From: Thelephora terrestris
Lineage: Eukaryota; Basidiomycota; Agaricomycetes; Thelephorales; Thelephoraceae
Direction: 5' to 3'
NCBI GenBank assembly: GCA_015956445.1
Contig: WIUZ02000002.1
Location: 1,798,001-1,862,000, forward strand
Length of the DNA: 64,000 bases
Shown: positions 33,763-44,122 of the stretch, one piece after another
How the letters are laid out: each line of letters opens with the position of its first letter
Position numbering within the stretch: the stretch's first letter is position 1
The notes under the pieces: model-generated
The model's database searches: none
The model's input: the letters and a program-made list of their open reading frames with translations, nothing else
Told to the model about the DNA's origin: nothing
Made by a program: the position numbers and the translations under genes

Positions 33763-36601
33763 GGGGGTCGTCCGTGATCAAGGTCTGCGTTACCAGCGCT
33801 TGGATTGAGAGTAGTGGGTAGGAGACGATGTATTTTTAATCGTACGTTATGCACGGAGAGTGAAGATTCCGCCTGAGGAACGATTGAGCGCTTCAATGAG
33901 TCAGGAGAATGTGCTCTTTGTGTGGCGATGGAGATGACACATACCACTCTCCCAACAAGATATCTCTGATGTGAAAAATCAATTTATGGGCACGGAACAC
34001 CTCGTCCGACATGTTATGAGGTTGGTTGAGGCACTGCCACACAGACAAACAGAGTCTTTGGCGCCCATGTAATCCACCATCGCCCCGGGGCCCGGGCGGA
34101 CCGACAGTCGCGGAGAGCGCTGTCCATCATCCCCGTCGCAAGACGCACACCATCAAGCTTTTAACGTTCACGGTAGACCATGGACACTAGGGGCGTCTCC
34201 GACTCTCTCATCATCTTCCATCTATCATTCGGTAACATCACGATTGGCGGTCGGCCTGACTTTGGTACTCATATTCATCGCATACTCAAGATCATGTTCA
34301 AGCCGACCGTAGTCTGGTGGAACTTATCTTCTAACCACACGGTCAGCGGAGATCAAGAGGATCTCTCGAGACCTGGTCGCCGATTCCAGTGAAAATGGCG
34401 GCCCCGCAACGTACCCGGATGCTGTAGCCCTCCTTCCCTACCGTAATGATATAACTGGCTTTTCACGGCACTGGACCCCATACGTTAGACTTCTGTGGGC
34501 CCCCTCCACCTCCTGACTCGCTCGAACCCTCAGGCCTCAGGGGCCGCCCCCCCAGCTTCAAACACCTCAAGCTCAAGACCCTACCCGCATCCGATGACGC
34601 CGACCGATTAGTTCTGCAACCTCTCATGAGGACTGGGCCATTGAAGGGTGCCTGGTCTTCACAACGACACCTTTCCCTAATTTTATGGCTTGAGAGGGTG
34701 ATCCTGCTATCTCTTCTCTTGACGTTGCTGCATACTTATATCTGGAACCTCCCGGCCTCATCTTCTCTGATGTTCAAATTTGAAAAGGCTCTTGCCAGAT
34801 CTCGAAACCGGAGCGATGAGCCATCATGTGGGCCGAAGGCACTCTCTCTTACTTGATCTCAACAGCCTCCCGAGATCAAGTTCCCCCCCGCGGAAACGCA
34901 AGAGGCAAGGCCCATTTCTGCGCACGAAGCAGGTGCACTTATGGTGATCAACTCACGGCGGGATCGCAAACAGCTCCTCTACGCGAACCACGAACCAGCG
35001 GAAATCCGGGTTCCTGGCGCAGTCCAGTTTGTCAAACGTGAGCCTCTAGGGTCGATTGTTTCCATCACAATTGGTTATTTAGCCACAGGGCAGAAATCTC
35101 CCCTATTGCCCACTCTGACTGACTGCCCTTTGCATCACGCAGGGGTCACCGGTCGGCGTGAGTGCGTTCCAACCCTTCAATCTCAAAATGGATCACCAAA
35201 GCCCGTTGATTCCACACTGAACAAAGTATTCTGACCCTTGGTTATCGCTGTGCGCTGGAGAGCCTAAAACGTGAACACGACACTTGCATCGTCGGGGCAA
35301 AGTCGGCCCGGGATGACGATCCGTGCTCAATTGAACCCCCGAAGGACCAACCTTGTCCCCAGACCGAGGTACACGCATCATTTCAAATTTCCCAAGCTCA
35401 AGCTCAAGGTTTTCCGCCCCGGACACGGAGAGCTCGATGACGTACGGGCGCACATCGGCACGTGAACTGATAAAAAAAATCGATGAAATCGATGGCCAGC
35501 CACCGGAGCGAACGTGTCCGGCATTGAGGCCCGCAGCAATGGATACGAGAAGGTCAGCTGACCCATACATGAGAGAAAACGCGTTCTAATTTCTGGCGTC
35601 GTTCCCACACTACAGGCGTGCTTTCCTGCCCGATTCACGGCTTCCCAGCTGCATGTACAAGGGACCTTCGATATCGATGCAATTATCAACTGTCAAAATT
35701 TTCAATGAATACTCACTCACCCTGAAGTGCTTGTACGTCTAACACAGACAGCAGGAAGAGGCGTTTCAGGACAAGAATTCCAGCTCAATGACCATCGATT
35801 CGGCGGAATACACGGCCCTTGACTGAGACCAGTGCCTGGCCTAGGGTGACCAATTCGTTCGGGGCTTTCCAGTTGGAGTGAGCTCGGCGCCAGACTGACA
35901 CTGAACCATGTCAAGCCTAGCACTCAGCATGGATCTCAGATTAGCTCACACTCTAGTTTGTAAGTTACCCAAGGCAGAACGACAGTGATGTCGATCTCCC
36001 GATGACGGAGCAACAACAACAGAAAAGCTGGCATCACGGCGATTGAGTGACAGGCAGCAATTGGCTCAACGGAACATACTTCTGGTTGAGCCGATTCTAG
36101 GCTAATTTAGCTATGATTATGGCACATGGGAATATACTTCTTTCGACGACGACGTGCTCGCTTTAAGCCACGCGGCAAGGGTGGGATGAGGAATTGCAAT
36201 TGTATGGATAGAATGGATGATATGTATGCGAGGGGGGGTGAGCGGATCAGATGGGATGGGGGTGAGGAAAACAAGTCACGCCGAGAATGAAACGTGTGAA
36301 GGGAAGGTGGTTGAGGAGGTAGAGGCCATCGAGCACGTACATGGACAAAAGAGGATGAGATAGAGGTGATGACGGCGCAAGACGTCCACCGTGAAAAAAG
36401 TCGGATGACCAAGAAATCTCTTCCTCTTCGCCTCCCCAAAGAACCGACGCGCAACACAGAATACAGGGGATGCCGCGACTACTAAAAAAAACGGTGGTAA
36501 GCATAGGACCAACGGTCGGGGCAATGTCGAAGTATCCCTGCACAAGACCAGAGAAACTTACCACAAGCAAAGCACAACTAAAACCCGCTCGATAACTGAG
36601 A
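33763..36601. other. 2.8-kb stretch with no supported gene
   Basis: Frames at 34,180-34,392, 34,626-34,856 and 35,353-35,589 are open but show no domain. Pieces near 34,550-34,610 and 35,385-35,410 (TTCAAACACCTCAAGCTCAAG and TTTCCCAAGCTCAAGCTCAA) resemble each other and may be remnants of a Leu-rich protein. The right end contains the 3' flank of the Nudix gene. Confidence 0.35.
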
Positions 36602-37406
36602 TCACCGAGGGGCCATAGAGGAGAGCGTGAGGCCTTGGGCGAGCTCCTTCTTCCATGATATCCTTCGAAGGGCTTCCCCATAATCGACCCACTCTCTCTT
36701 CCTTTCCTTGCACTCAAGCCACTCCGAGTCGAGGGAGTGCACCTCAAGCTCGAAGAAATGATACGTCGACGATGCCGAATGGACCGTCGTCACGAATTTC
36801 GTAATTTTGCCACGTACTCCCGCTGTGTGGTTCGATCCAAGGAAAAAGGTGGCGTGAAACCGCGGGAGCGGGCGAGACGGGAGGACCGGGGGGGTCGTCC
36901 GAGATCGAGCCGAGGTATTGAAATGACGTGTTTGGTAACGCGCATTGATGTTCGGAGTAGGAGGCACACGTAAAATGAGACGCGTGTGTTCCGATTATGC
37001 AAAAAGCATGAAGGGAGGAAGAGAGGCCAAATGGGTTAGGAAGTTGGGAGGCGGGGAAGGACAAAGGAGGAGACCTTCTTCCAAAGCTTCTCTTGACGCC
37101 GCTGCTTCCAACCCTCTGTCTGTAGGTTCCCAACCTCCTTTGGGCACTGTTGACAGGTCATCCACGGGTGGTTCGAAGGACAAAGAGCGTTGCGGAGCAA
37201 CAATCGGAGCATTGACCAAACAAGGGAGCGTACAGTCAGCAACGAGTCCAACTGCGGGTGGTGGGTGGGGCAAGTGGGGGACGTGACTCACAAACCCAGC
37301 GGTCTGAACGTTTGCGGCTTGAGACGATGAGGACCTTTCCTTTTGAAATGGGGATCGCACAGCATACGACCCGGGGCGAGGATCGACCTTTGTTGTCACC
37401 ACCCAT
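36602..37406 (-). CDS. Nudix hydrolase, Aps1/diphosphoinositol polyphosphate phosphohydrolase type
   Basis: A small Nudix enzyme expected to cleave diphosphoinositol polyphosphates or dinucleoside polyphosphates in the cytosol or nucleus. Exons 37,406-37,292, 37,146-37,075 and 36,822-36,602 join in frame to 135 residues. The start MGGDNKGRSSPRVVCCAIPI leads to KVLIVSSRKRSDRWVLPKGG. The Nudix box is GGWEPTDRGLEAAASREALE then EAGVRG, with the catalytic REALEEAG intact. The position of the first conserved Glu is shifted or replaced (G-x5-R), a mild departure. The C-terminal part has HFFELEVHSLDSEWLECKER and REWVDYGEALRRISW, typical of Aps1. Looks complete. The 252-base second intron (36,823-37,074) is unusually long here. 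Confidence 0.92.
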
Positions 37407-38001
37407 TGCTGTTCGAGTAGAGTAGGGTTTCTTGGGGGGGAGGGGGTTGTAGAGAGTGGGGGAAGGAGAAGAGAGATGACCCGGAGTTTTATTGGTGATG
37501 GTTCTGGGAGAAGAGCGTATTAGGGCCTAATTCGCAACCAAAAGGGCGGACTAGGAGAGGATCTGTTCAGGTTTACCAAATCACCACAGGTAGCTTATTT
37601 GGCTGATGACGAAGGGCAAACAATATCTCCGGAGTGTTGGGTGGTTTTGCCGTCGACAAAATAATAATAGAAAATACGCAAAAAATCGGTGGATTTTGGG
37701 TCAGGGCGAGGACGGCGATGACGAGAACGATAACAAGATAAAATTTTGGGAGGGGTCGTGTGCCGCATCCACACTCACAGGTGGGAGATGGGTGTCCCAG
37801 CCAACGAGATCACGCACGTTGGTCCCAAGGACGCCAATTCGGAGGTATCGGACAGCCACCCGTAAATCATAAATATTCCTCACAAAATCTAAGTACCAAA
37901 CTATTAACGACCCATACCCCATCACACGTCACGGCCTACTCGTTCCAGCTAGCATCCAGAGCATCAGTGCTTCAGCTCAACTACAACGAAAGAAAACAAA
38001 C
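37407..38001. other. Intergenic region, Nudix promoter and ZIP 3' flank
   Basis: No gene is recognised; open frames here are short and without a domain. Confidence 0.45.
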
Positions 38002-40052
38002 TCACGCGACCAAGAACATGCATGCAACCCCAAATGCCATCGCAGCAAACTAGAGAGGCAAACGAGCGATTCGTCAGGCACAGGTCAAGAATCGTATAAG
38101 CCAGCTCACTTCTCGCAGGGCTTGCTTCCCGCTTCTGCTTTCTTCCAGCAGTCTAGATAGAAGATCGACCCATTAAGTCAGGGGGAAAAGGAGGTGAGGA
38201 TGACGTTAGGACTATGAACGCACGTTGGCAAGACCGCAACAGCTCCGATATACAGGAACCCCCCGGCCACAAAAGGAATCACCTACACCCACTTAAACGG
38301 AGCAACGAGGGGGTTGGGTGCCACTCACAAGATCAGCCATCTTGACGGTAGTTCCCAGAATACCAGCAGCTGTGCCCTTGAGCGCGGCGACCAGATCGTT
38401 TTGTTCAGTCGCCCCCTCCCCGGAACCAGACAGGTTGTGAATGGCAATTCCCATGAACGTCCTGCCAAATTCAATCCAGAACAGCAGTACGATCGTCATT
38501 AGCATCGCCGGTTCAGAAACAAACGGGGTTGGGAAATTTCGACCTTACCCAATCTATGTTCGTCATTCAATCCAACGGACGAGGAAAACGAGGACTGGGT
38601 GAGCGTCCTGATGAGGGCGAACGGATTCCAATCGGACTCACAAAAGCGCCAATGGCAGTGATGAACTGAGATTGCATGGCCTGTCTCTTGGTAAACCCAC
38701 TCCGAATCAAGATCGAGTAATCCGCGATCTCGTGAGGAATCTCGTGTGCAAAGCAGGCAAGCGTGGTCGTAGCTCCGATCAGAGGGCTAGAGTAGAAAGA
38801 AGCCGCCATGCTTTCATGAATTGTGGTCAATTTGAATTGAAGCATCAAAACGAGGGGATGGAACAGACTTACGCAAGGCCATCAGTGCTGAAACGTTCGA
38901 ATGAGCCACACGATAACGAACAACCAAGAAATAGGGCACGTACATGTTATGGACGAAGTCGCCGAACAGATTGAGGTAAGCCGACAGCTTGGAGGGGCCA
39001 TTCTGCGACGAACGTTCCTCATCCTTTGCCTGCTCTGTTTCGCCCTGCTTCTTTTCTTTCCTGGCCGTGAGTTCGCCGTTTGTGTGTGAAAGCTCGACAC
39101 CAGAAGAGTGGCCAGAAGATCCCTCGACGGAATGTGAGTGTGAATGAGAGTGGGAGTGTCCCCCTTCCTCGGAACCCAAAACGCGAAGAGTCTTCTCCAT
39201 CATGAAGAATGAAGCAAATCCAACGAAGATGCCAAGGCTAGATTTTCAGGTCAGAGGTCCCTTGGAGTACCCAAACTGCTGGGACAATACCCAACGATGA
39301 TATTCCGCTTGTCTTCCACCATGAGGAAGTGCACGTCATGGTGTTCACCCATGAACGAATGCGGAACAAGATGCAAGAAAACATCAGAAAGCAATCCGCC
39401 CGTCTAGGTAGGTCACGAGTCAGCCACCCCAGAGCCAACACTTTGGATCAGCCTTGAAAATAGGGTCAGAACTCACAGCGAATGCGGTCATGGTATTTAA
39501 TGTGTTCGTGTTGATCTGTGCGGGTATGAACGCGAGGATAAAATTCGGGACACTGTCGAAATGGAGGGAGAAAGGTGGGTCAATGCTTGTGACGGGTGAT
39601 AAGCCATGAGCGTACGAGCTGATATACAACGTTCCGAGCACTACAGAGGGCGGAACACGCAACATAATCAGATACGGGGAATTCTGGGCTTTACGGGGGG
39701 TAGCGTGCTCACCAGAATTCCATCCTGGTCCGAAGGGAAACAAGACATCGAAGATTTGTCTCAACAGAGGAGACTCCCCTTCCTCCAGTTCGGTCTTTAT
39801 TTTAGAAAGCTTCTGCACCGTCGAGCATTGTTGAATCTCCGTTCCCTACGTGAGCACCGTCCAATGTTTCGAGGGGGTGAGGTGGCACAACTGTTCAGCC
39901 TCGACCCGGAATTGGAACGCGTTATGGCCGCTCACGTAGATTTGTTTGTCTCCTAGGGTGGTAGACTTTGCGAATACAGAGTGAGCTTGAAAGCATGCTA
40001 AGACAGAAAGGAGGACGAGGGTCCGCTGGGTCCGACGCGACACGCTGAGCAT
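38002..40052 (-). CDS. LIV-1-type ZIP zinc transporter (ZIP7/Yke4-like)
   Basis: A ZIP family (SLC39) transporter that moves zinc into the cytosol, probably from the ER or Golgi as for ZIP7 and Yke4. The ATG at 40,052 opens MLSVSRRTQRTLVLLSVLAC, a signal peptide-like segment. Later exons give FILAFIPAQINTN, GGLLSDVFLHLVPHSFMG, then a His-rich cytosolic loop (HSHSHSHSHS). The metal site follows as HNITDGLAMAASF and HEIPHEIADYSILIRSGFTK, and the remaining membrane segments GTFMGIAIHNLSGSG and FAAMAFGVACMFLVA. The stop is at 38,002-38,004. The two His-rich metal motifs of transmembrane helices 4 and 5 are both intact. HNITDGLA spans a 19-base exon between two introns. Looks complete. Confidence 0.92.
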
Positions 40053-40337
40053 CTTCGTCAATGAGGTGTCCAGAGGAGTTAGTGTGATCTTTGACAGCGC
40101 CCTCCTTCTGGCGAGATACCGCCACTTCCGAGGACATCGTCCCCCATCTCACTCGTTCTCTCGCTCTTGCTCCTCGCATGATCCCCACGGCAGCTTCGGG
40201 GTTTCTTTACGCCGGCCCGACCGCGATATTCTGCAATTCTCAGCGTCGCGGGAAACAGCCCTCCGATTTTCTCATCTACGTAACAAGTTCGAAGTCGCCT
40301 CTCGCCCTCCGTCCACCAGCACCCTTGTAGCCCCGCA
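40053..40337. promoter_or_regulatory. Short divergent promoter, ZIP gene and HD hydrolase gene
   Basis: Only 285 bases separate the two start codons. No TATA box is obvious. Pyrimidine-rich tracts precede the plus-strand start. Confidence 0.5.
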
Positions 40338-41284
40338 ATGTACCCTACGCCAGACGAAGCCGCTGTCTTGAAGAATATCGAGGCCTTCATGGTCAAAACA
40401 ATGGCCAGGTATGACCCCTCTCACGACGCTCTTCATGGTGAGTAGGGAAAAGGCCTCCGATATTCCCGTTCCTTATCCTTCGTGTTGCATACACAGTCCA
40501 GCGTGTCCGTGGGACTGCGCTCAAGCTGGCTTCTAACCCGTCGATTTCCTCCCTCTCGCCCGATCTCCTTGTGATCGAGCTCTCCGCACTTCTTCACGAT
40601 GTGCTCGACAAGAAATACGTCCCAGAATCACTCTCGTCCGATCCACTCGCCTTCTTTCACCCCCTATTCCAAGAACTGGACGACCAACACCCCTCCGTGG
40701 GTCTTCTTGCTGAAGACGGAAGGCGTGCAAGGCTCATTGCAGATATCGTCACGAATGTTTCTTGGACAACCGAGAAGAAGCTCAGGCAAGAGGGTAAATG
40801 GGGAGCATGGCATGAGAGTTGTCTGGAGCTGCATTGCGTCCAGGATGCAGATCGATTGGATGCTATCGGTGCCTTCGGTGCGCACGCCGTCTAGAGTTCA
40901 CGAGTGAAACATCGAAACTGACTCTAATAACAGGGATCATGAGATGCTCTGCGTACACTGCAGTTACCTCGAAGTAAGTCACCAAGGCACGAACGACCCA
41001 ACGTTCCTCTTGTGATTGACGCGCGCATTGTACCATAGTCCTTTGCACGTCCCAAACGGCGACCCGCTACAAGCCTCGTCCGCTATTCAACATTTCTACG
41101 ACAAGCTCTTGCACATCAAAGACCATCTGAAGACGGAACCTGGCAAAAGAATGGGCCAAAAGCGGCATGAGATCGTGAGTCTTCCTGAGCAACCCAGCAG
41201 GGCAGCCGCTCATCCTACCTTTGCGCTCCATAGATGTTGCAGTTCTTGAAGGCAGTAGAGGATGAGTATGAAGGAGAGCAGTGA
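40338..41284 (+). CDS. HD-domain phosphohydrolase, uncharacterised
   Basis: A metal-dependent HD superfamily hydrolase; substrate unknown, and bacterial YedJ is the nearest named type I recall. The ATG at 40,338 opens MYPTPDEAAVLKNIEAFMV. Five exons join in frame to about 235 residues. Metal ligands are visible: His in SHDALHVQRVRGTALKLA, the HD pair in IELSALLHDVLDKKY, and Asp in LHCVQDADRLDAIGAFGI. The C-terminal exons give SSAIQHFYDKLLHIKDHLKT, GKRMGQKRHEI and MLQFLKAVEDEYEGEQ, then a stop at 41,282-41,284. All expected ligands are present. It shares a short divergent promoter with the ZIP gene. Confidence 0.88.
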
Positions 41285-42060
41285 TAGCCTTCCACCTAAC
41301 TTTGCGCGTAATTTCTCAGGCCAACGAATCCTTATAACAACTTGGTCGTCATTTTACCGATGATATCCTGATAATAATCGGCAGTACTACTGCCAGGCTG
41401 TTGAGAAACGCTTCACGCAGCCGCTGCGGAACCCGCGCCCTGATCCTGTAACCTCGAGGAACGATCTTGTCAACCTTGGGGTCCGGCGGATGTTCTCTCT
41501 CACAGGTGCAGCCTGGAAAAGAGGGTTCCCGGGAGTGATTCTGTGGATCACCGCCACGTCGGAACAACTCTCCGTAAATTTGACTTCTTCATTCGACAGT
41601 CGAAATCCTGGCCATTTCATCGCCGGCCGCACCAAGACATTGGAAATGACATAGCCTTTTTCAGCCCTTCCGCCTTCCATTTCAATGATCGCAATGAGCC
41701 CAGTCGGATGTTGGGATTTGAAATGTGACACCCCACCTTTGAGACAACGGGTCTGAACGTGGAGCGGAGTGCAATGTATGGAATGTCAGAAATGATGATA
41801 AGCATTAACCAACTACAACAACAGCAAGGGGTCGCATCTCGTGAGTCCGTCATAGAAAGCCAGCGTGAACGAATTATAGCGAAGGGAAGAAATGTTCTAA
41901 GTAATTGGAAACAAACGAACCGTTTTGGCCGTTAGTGAGTAAGCAGGGGGGTTTTGGAAATGATGATCGTGAACGCGTAAGATGATGAGCATATGCTCTT
42001 ATCCATCGGAAGCAAAAATTGAACCAAGAAAAGTTTGGGTGCGTAACGAAACGTCCTTTT
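41285..42060. other. Convergent 3' intergenic region
   Basis: A 114-codon minus-strand frame at 41,387-41,731 is open, but it has no recognisable domain and lies between two convergent gene ends. I do not call it. Confidence 0.35.
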
Positions 42061-42915
42061 TCAAGCCAAGATAACACCGACGAAGACAGCAAATAGGCCA
42101 ACAGAGCCGAAGTTGACGACGTTGCTCAGGACTCCACCACTGGTATTGCCGGAGGTAGAAGGAGTGGAAGAGGGGGAGGAAGAACCAGACGAAGAGCTGG
42201 ACGAAGGACGAACAGGAGTGGTGGTGGGGGTAGCTGGCTTCGTAGTGCTGGTAGAGGTCGTGGTCGTGGAGGAACTGCTACTCGGAAGTGACGAAAGCGA
42301 AGAAGCAGGGGGCTGACTGACGGAGCTCGTAGAATTCAAGCAAGTGGCCGCTAGCAGAAGGTGGGTCTGAATAGGTGTCAACTGTGCGATGTGAAATCAT
42401 ACTTACAGCCAGCCTGCACGGTGAAAGGAGCAGATTGGGAAGTGTTACCAGTCTGGTCGCGAAGTAGTAGTCCGAGAGATGTGCCAGAGGGTTCGGCAAC
42501 GACCCAGGTGAACGAGGTGCCGGTCAGATTGGACCAGGAGAAGAGAGCAGGAGAACTAGGGCTGGTGCCTGGGACGACGCTCTGCAGAGAAAATCCATAG
42601 ATCAATAGAGTGAAATGATGGGTGACAGGGGAAAACCGACCAAGAAGAAAGGTCCTGGAGAGGGATGAGTTAATACCGTGTAATCGAGAAGAGAGGGTAC
42701 ACCGAGAGCTCACCAGCGCTGCCCTGAGGATCCCAAGTAACCAGAAGAGGCTGGCATTCAACGGCGCTCGCCCTGATGCGTGGTGCAGAACTTGAGGTAA
42801 GCGCGTAATATGGAACCAACGTGGGATACATGGGGGCTTACGGGGTGTTCACCATAATGGCGTTAACGCTAGACCCAACGGCGGAAAGGAGGGCGACGAC
42901 AGAGAGCAACTTCAT
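42061..42915 (-). CDS. GPI-anchored Ser/Thr-rich cell-wall protein (Kre9/Knh1-like)
   Basis: A secreted, GPI-anchored surface protein of the Kre9/Knh1-type Ser-Thr-rich family, thought to act in cell-wall glucan assembly. The ATG at 42,915 opens MKLLSVVALLSAVGSSVNA, a signal peptide. The next exon has VECQPLLVTWDPQGSA, matching the family's ECQP start. Then come PSSPALFSWSNLTGTSFTWV and GLLLRDQTGNTSQSAPFTV, a beta-rich domain. A long Ser/Thr/Pro stretch (likely O-glycosylated) leads to SGGVLSNVVNFGSVGLFAVF and VGVILA, a C-terminal hydrophobic tail fit for a GPI signal. The stop is at 42,061-42,063. About 200 residues; looks complete. Confidence 0.85.
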
Positions 42916-44122
42916 TTCTGTGCAGTAGGATGGAGGGTAGGACGAGTGGGAAGAGAGGGGACAAAAATCCCGCTGGATGACTGCGAGGCGGTATTTATTC
43001 CATCACCACCCCTCAACTGATTCCAATCTCCGAAGAAATAGCGGCCGAGACCCCTGAGACCCCATCGTCCCATAGTACTTTGGTATCGTGGATGCTTGGC
43101 ACGTCGGCTGTCATGGCCCTTCGCGCGGGAGGTTAATGACCTAGATCGAGTAGCGTCGATTCGTTGCCTATTCCCCTGTATATTTTTCTCCAGACATTGG
43201 ACCTTGCGATGACTGTTTACATGGCCATCTCTGTGCGCGCATGTTCGGCTCGGTCTCTTATCTCCAATCAGCGGGGGTGTCAAACGTGGCGGGCACGCGC
43301 CTCCAGCACGTCCACTGGTCGTTTTATGACACCACCCCAGGTCTTTCGTGCCTGCGCATGCGGATCCATCCCGAGTACGTACAGAGTTGACATAGACGCA
43401 GAGGGGCGGTTGCAGTTGCAGCCAATGTTCGCACTAGCCGACGCTGCAAAGCTAACGAGCACACTCGCACAATCACATCACGCTGGGGCAAGGCTCACAC
43501 ATGAACGGGATCGCAGTGGTACTCCAGATCCTTGTCTTTTCAAGTGGACTGAAAATCCGGGATATGAGTTTCTGCTGGCCGAGCGTTGTATCAGTTCGGG
43601 AAATGTCGATGAGGGCGTTTTCTTCCAGAGTACTCTATCGTAGCGTTCACCTTGTCACAAAGGAGTCCTGAATTAGGGCAGAGAGGGCAGGTCGGCGCCG
43701 CTGGGTGGTAAAAGCCTAGAAGGGCCGGAGCCCCATCTGTCAACGTGTACCAATTGTCTCTGGGGGTAGGCGCAGGTGATGGGAACACTGAACCTCGCTC
43801 GGAACGTTCCGGTCGACTGTCGCTGGGCCCGGGGTTCGTAGCTTGAATTCGAGCGTTTCCAGGCCGTGCCGCTTGCAACGCTTGCAGGTGGCACGTAATG
43901 TGCGGAGATGAAGCTTATCGTGGGCTATTAGTATCTCCTGTAGTATGATTCTCAGTCTGCTCTCAGGCCTGCCTGAGGCCGACCGAGGCCCTCCCACGAT
44001 CCCCTGCAAGTGCGACGGGGGCCGGAGGCAAGTATATAAGGGTGCTAAATTCAACCTTGGAGCCTCTGTATTCTCATCCAGTCCACAACCTTGCCCTTAC
44101 CTTCATCCAAGTTTTGTCTCTT
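42916..44122. other. Divergent intergenic region of 1.2 kb
   Basis: Holds the promoters of the GPI protein (minus) and pyruvate decarboxylase (plus). A minus-strand TATA-like GGAATAAATACC lies near 42,990-43,001, about 75 bases before the GPI-protein ATG. Open frames here are short and show no domain. Confidence 0.5.
44033..44040 (+). promoter_or_regulatory. TATA box of the pyruvate decarboxylase gene
   Basis: TATATAAG lies 83 bases before the start codon at 44,123, a strong match to the fungal TATA consensus and fitting a highly expressed fermentation gene. Confidence 0.7.

Noticed and set aside
37003-37402. A long minus-strand frame through the Nudix gene that reads across its introns
   Set aside because: Its translation lacks the strand before the Nudix box; the spliced frame gives KVLIVSSRKRSDRWVLPKGG, which fits the family exactly.
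41387-41731. 114-codon minus-strand frame between convergent genes
   Set aside because: No domain, no splice or start support, and it lies in a 3' flank; chance is likely.
42113-42316. Glu/Val-rich plus-strand frame
   Set aside because: Antisense of the Ser/Thr-rich tail of the GPI-anchored protein.
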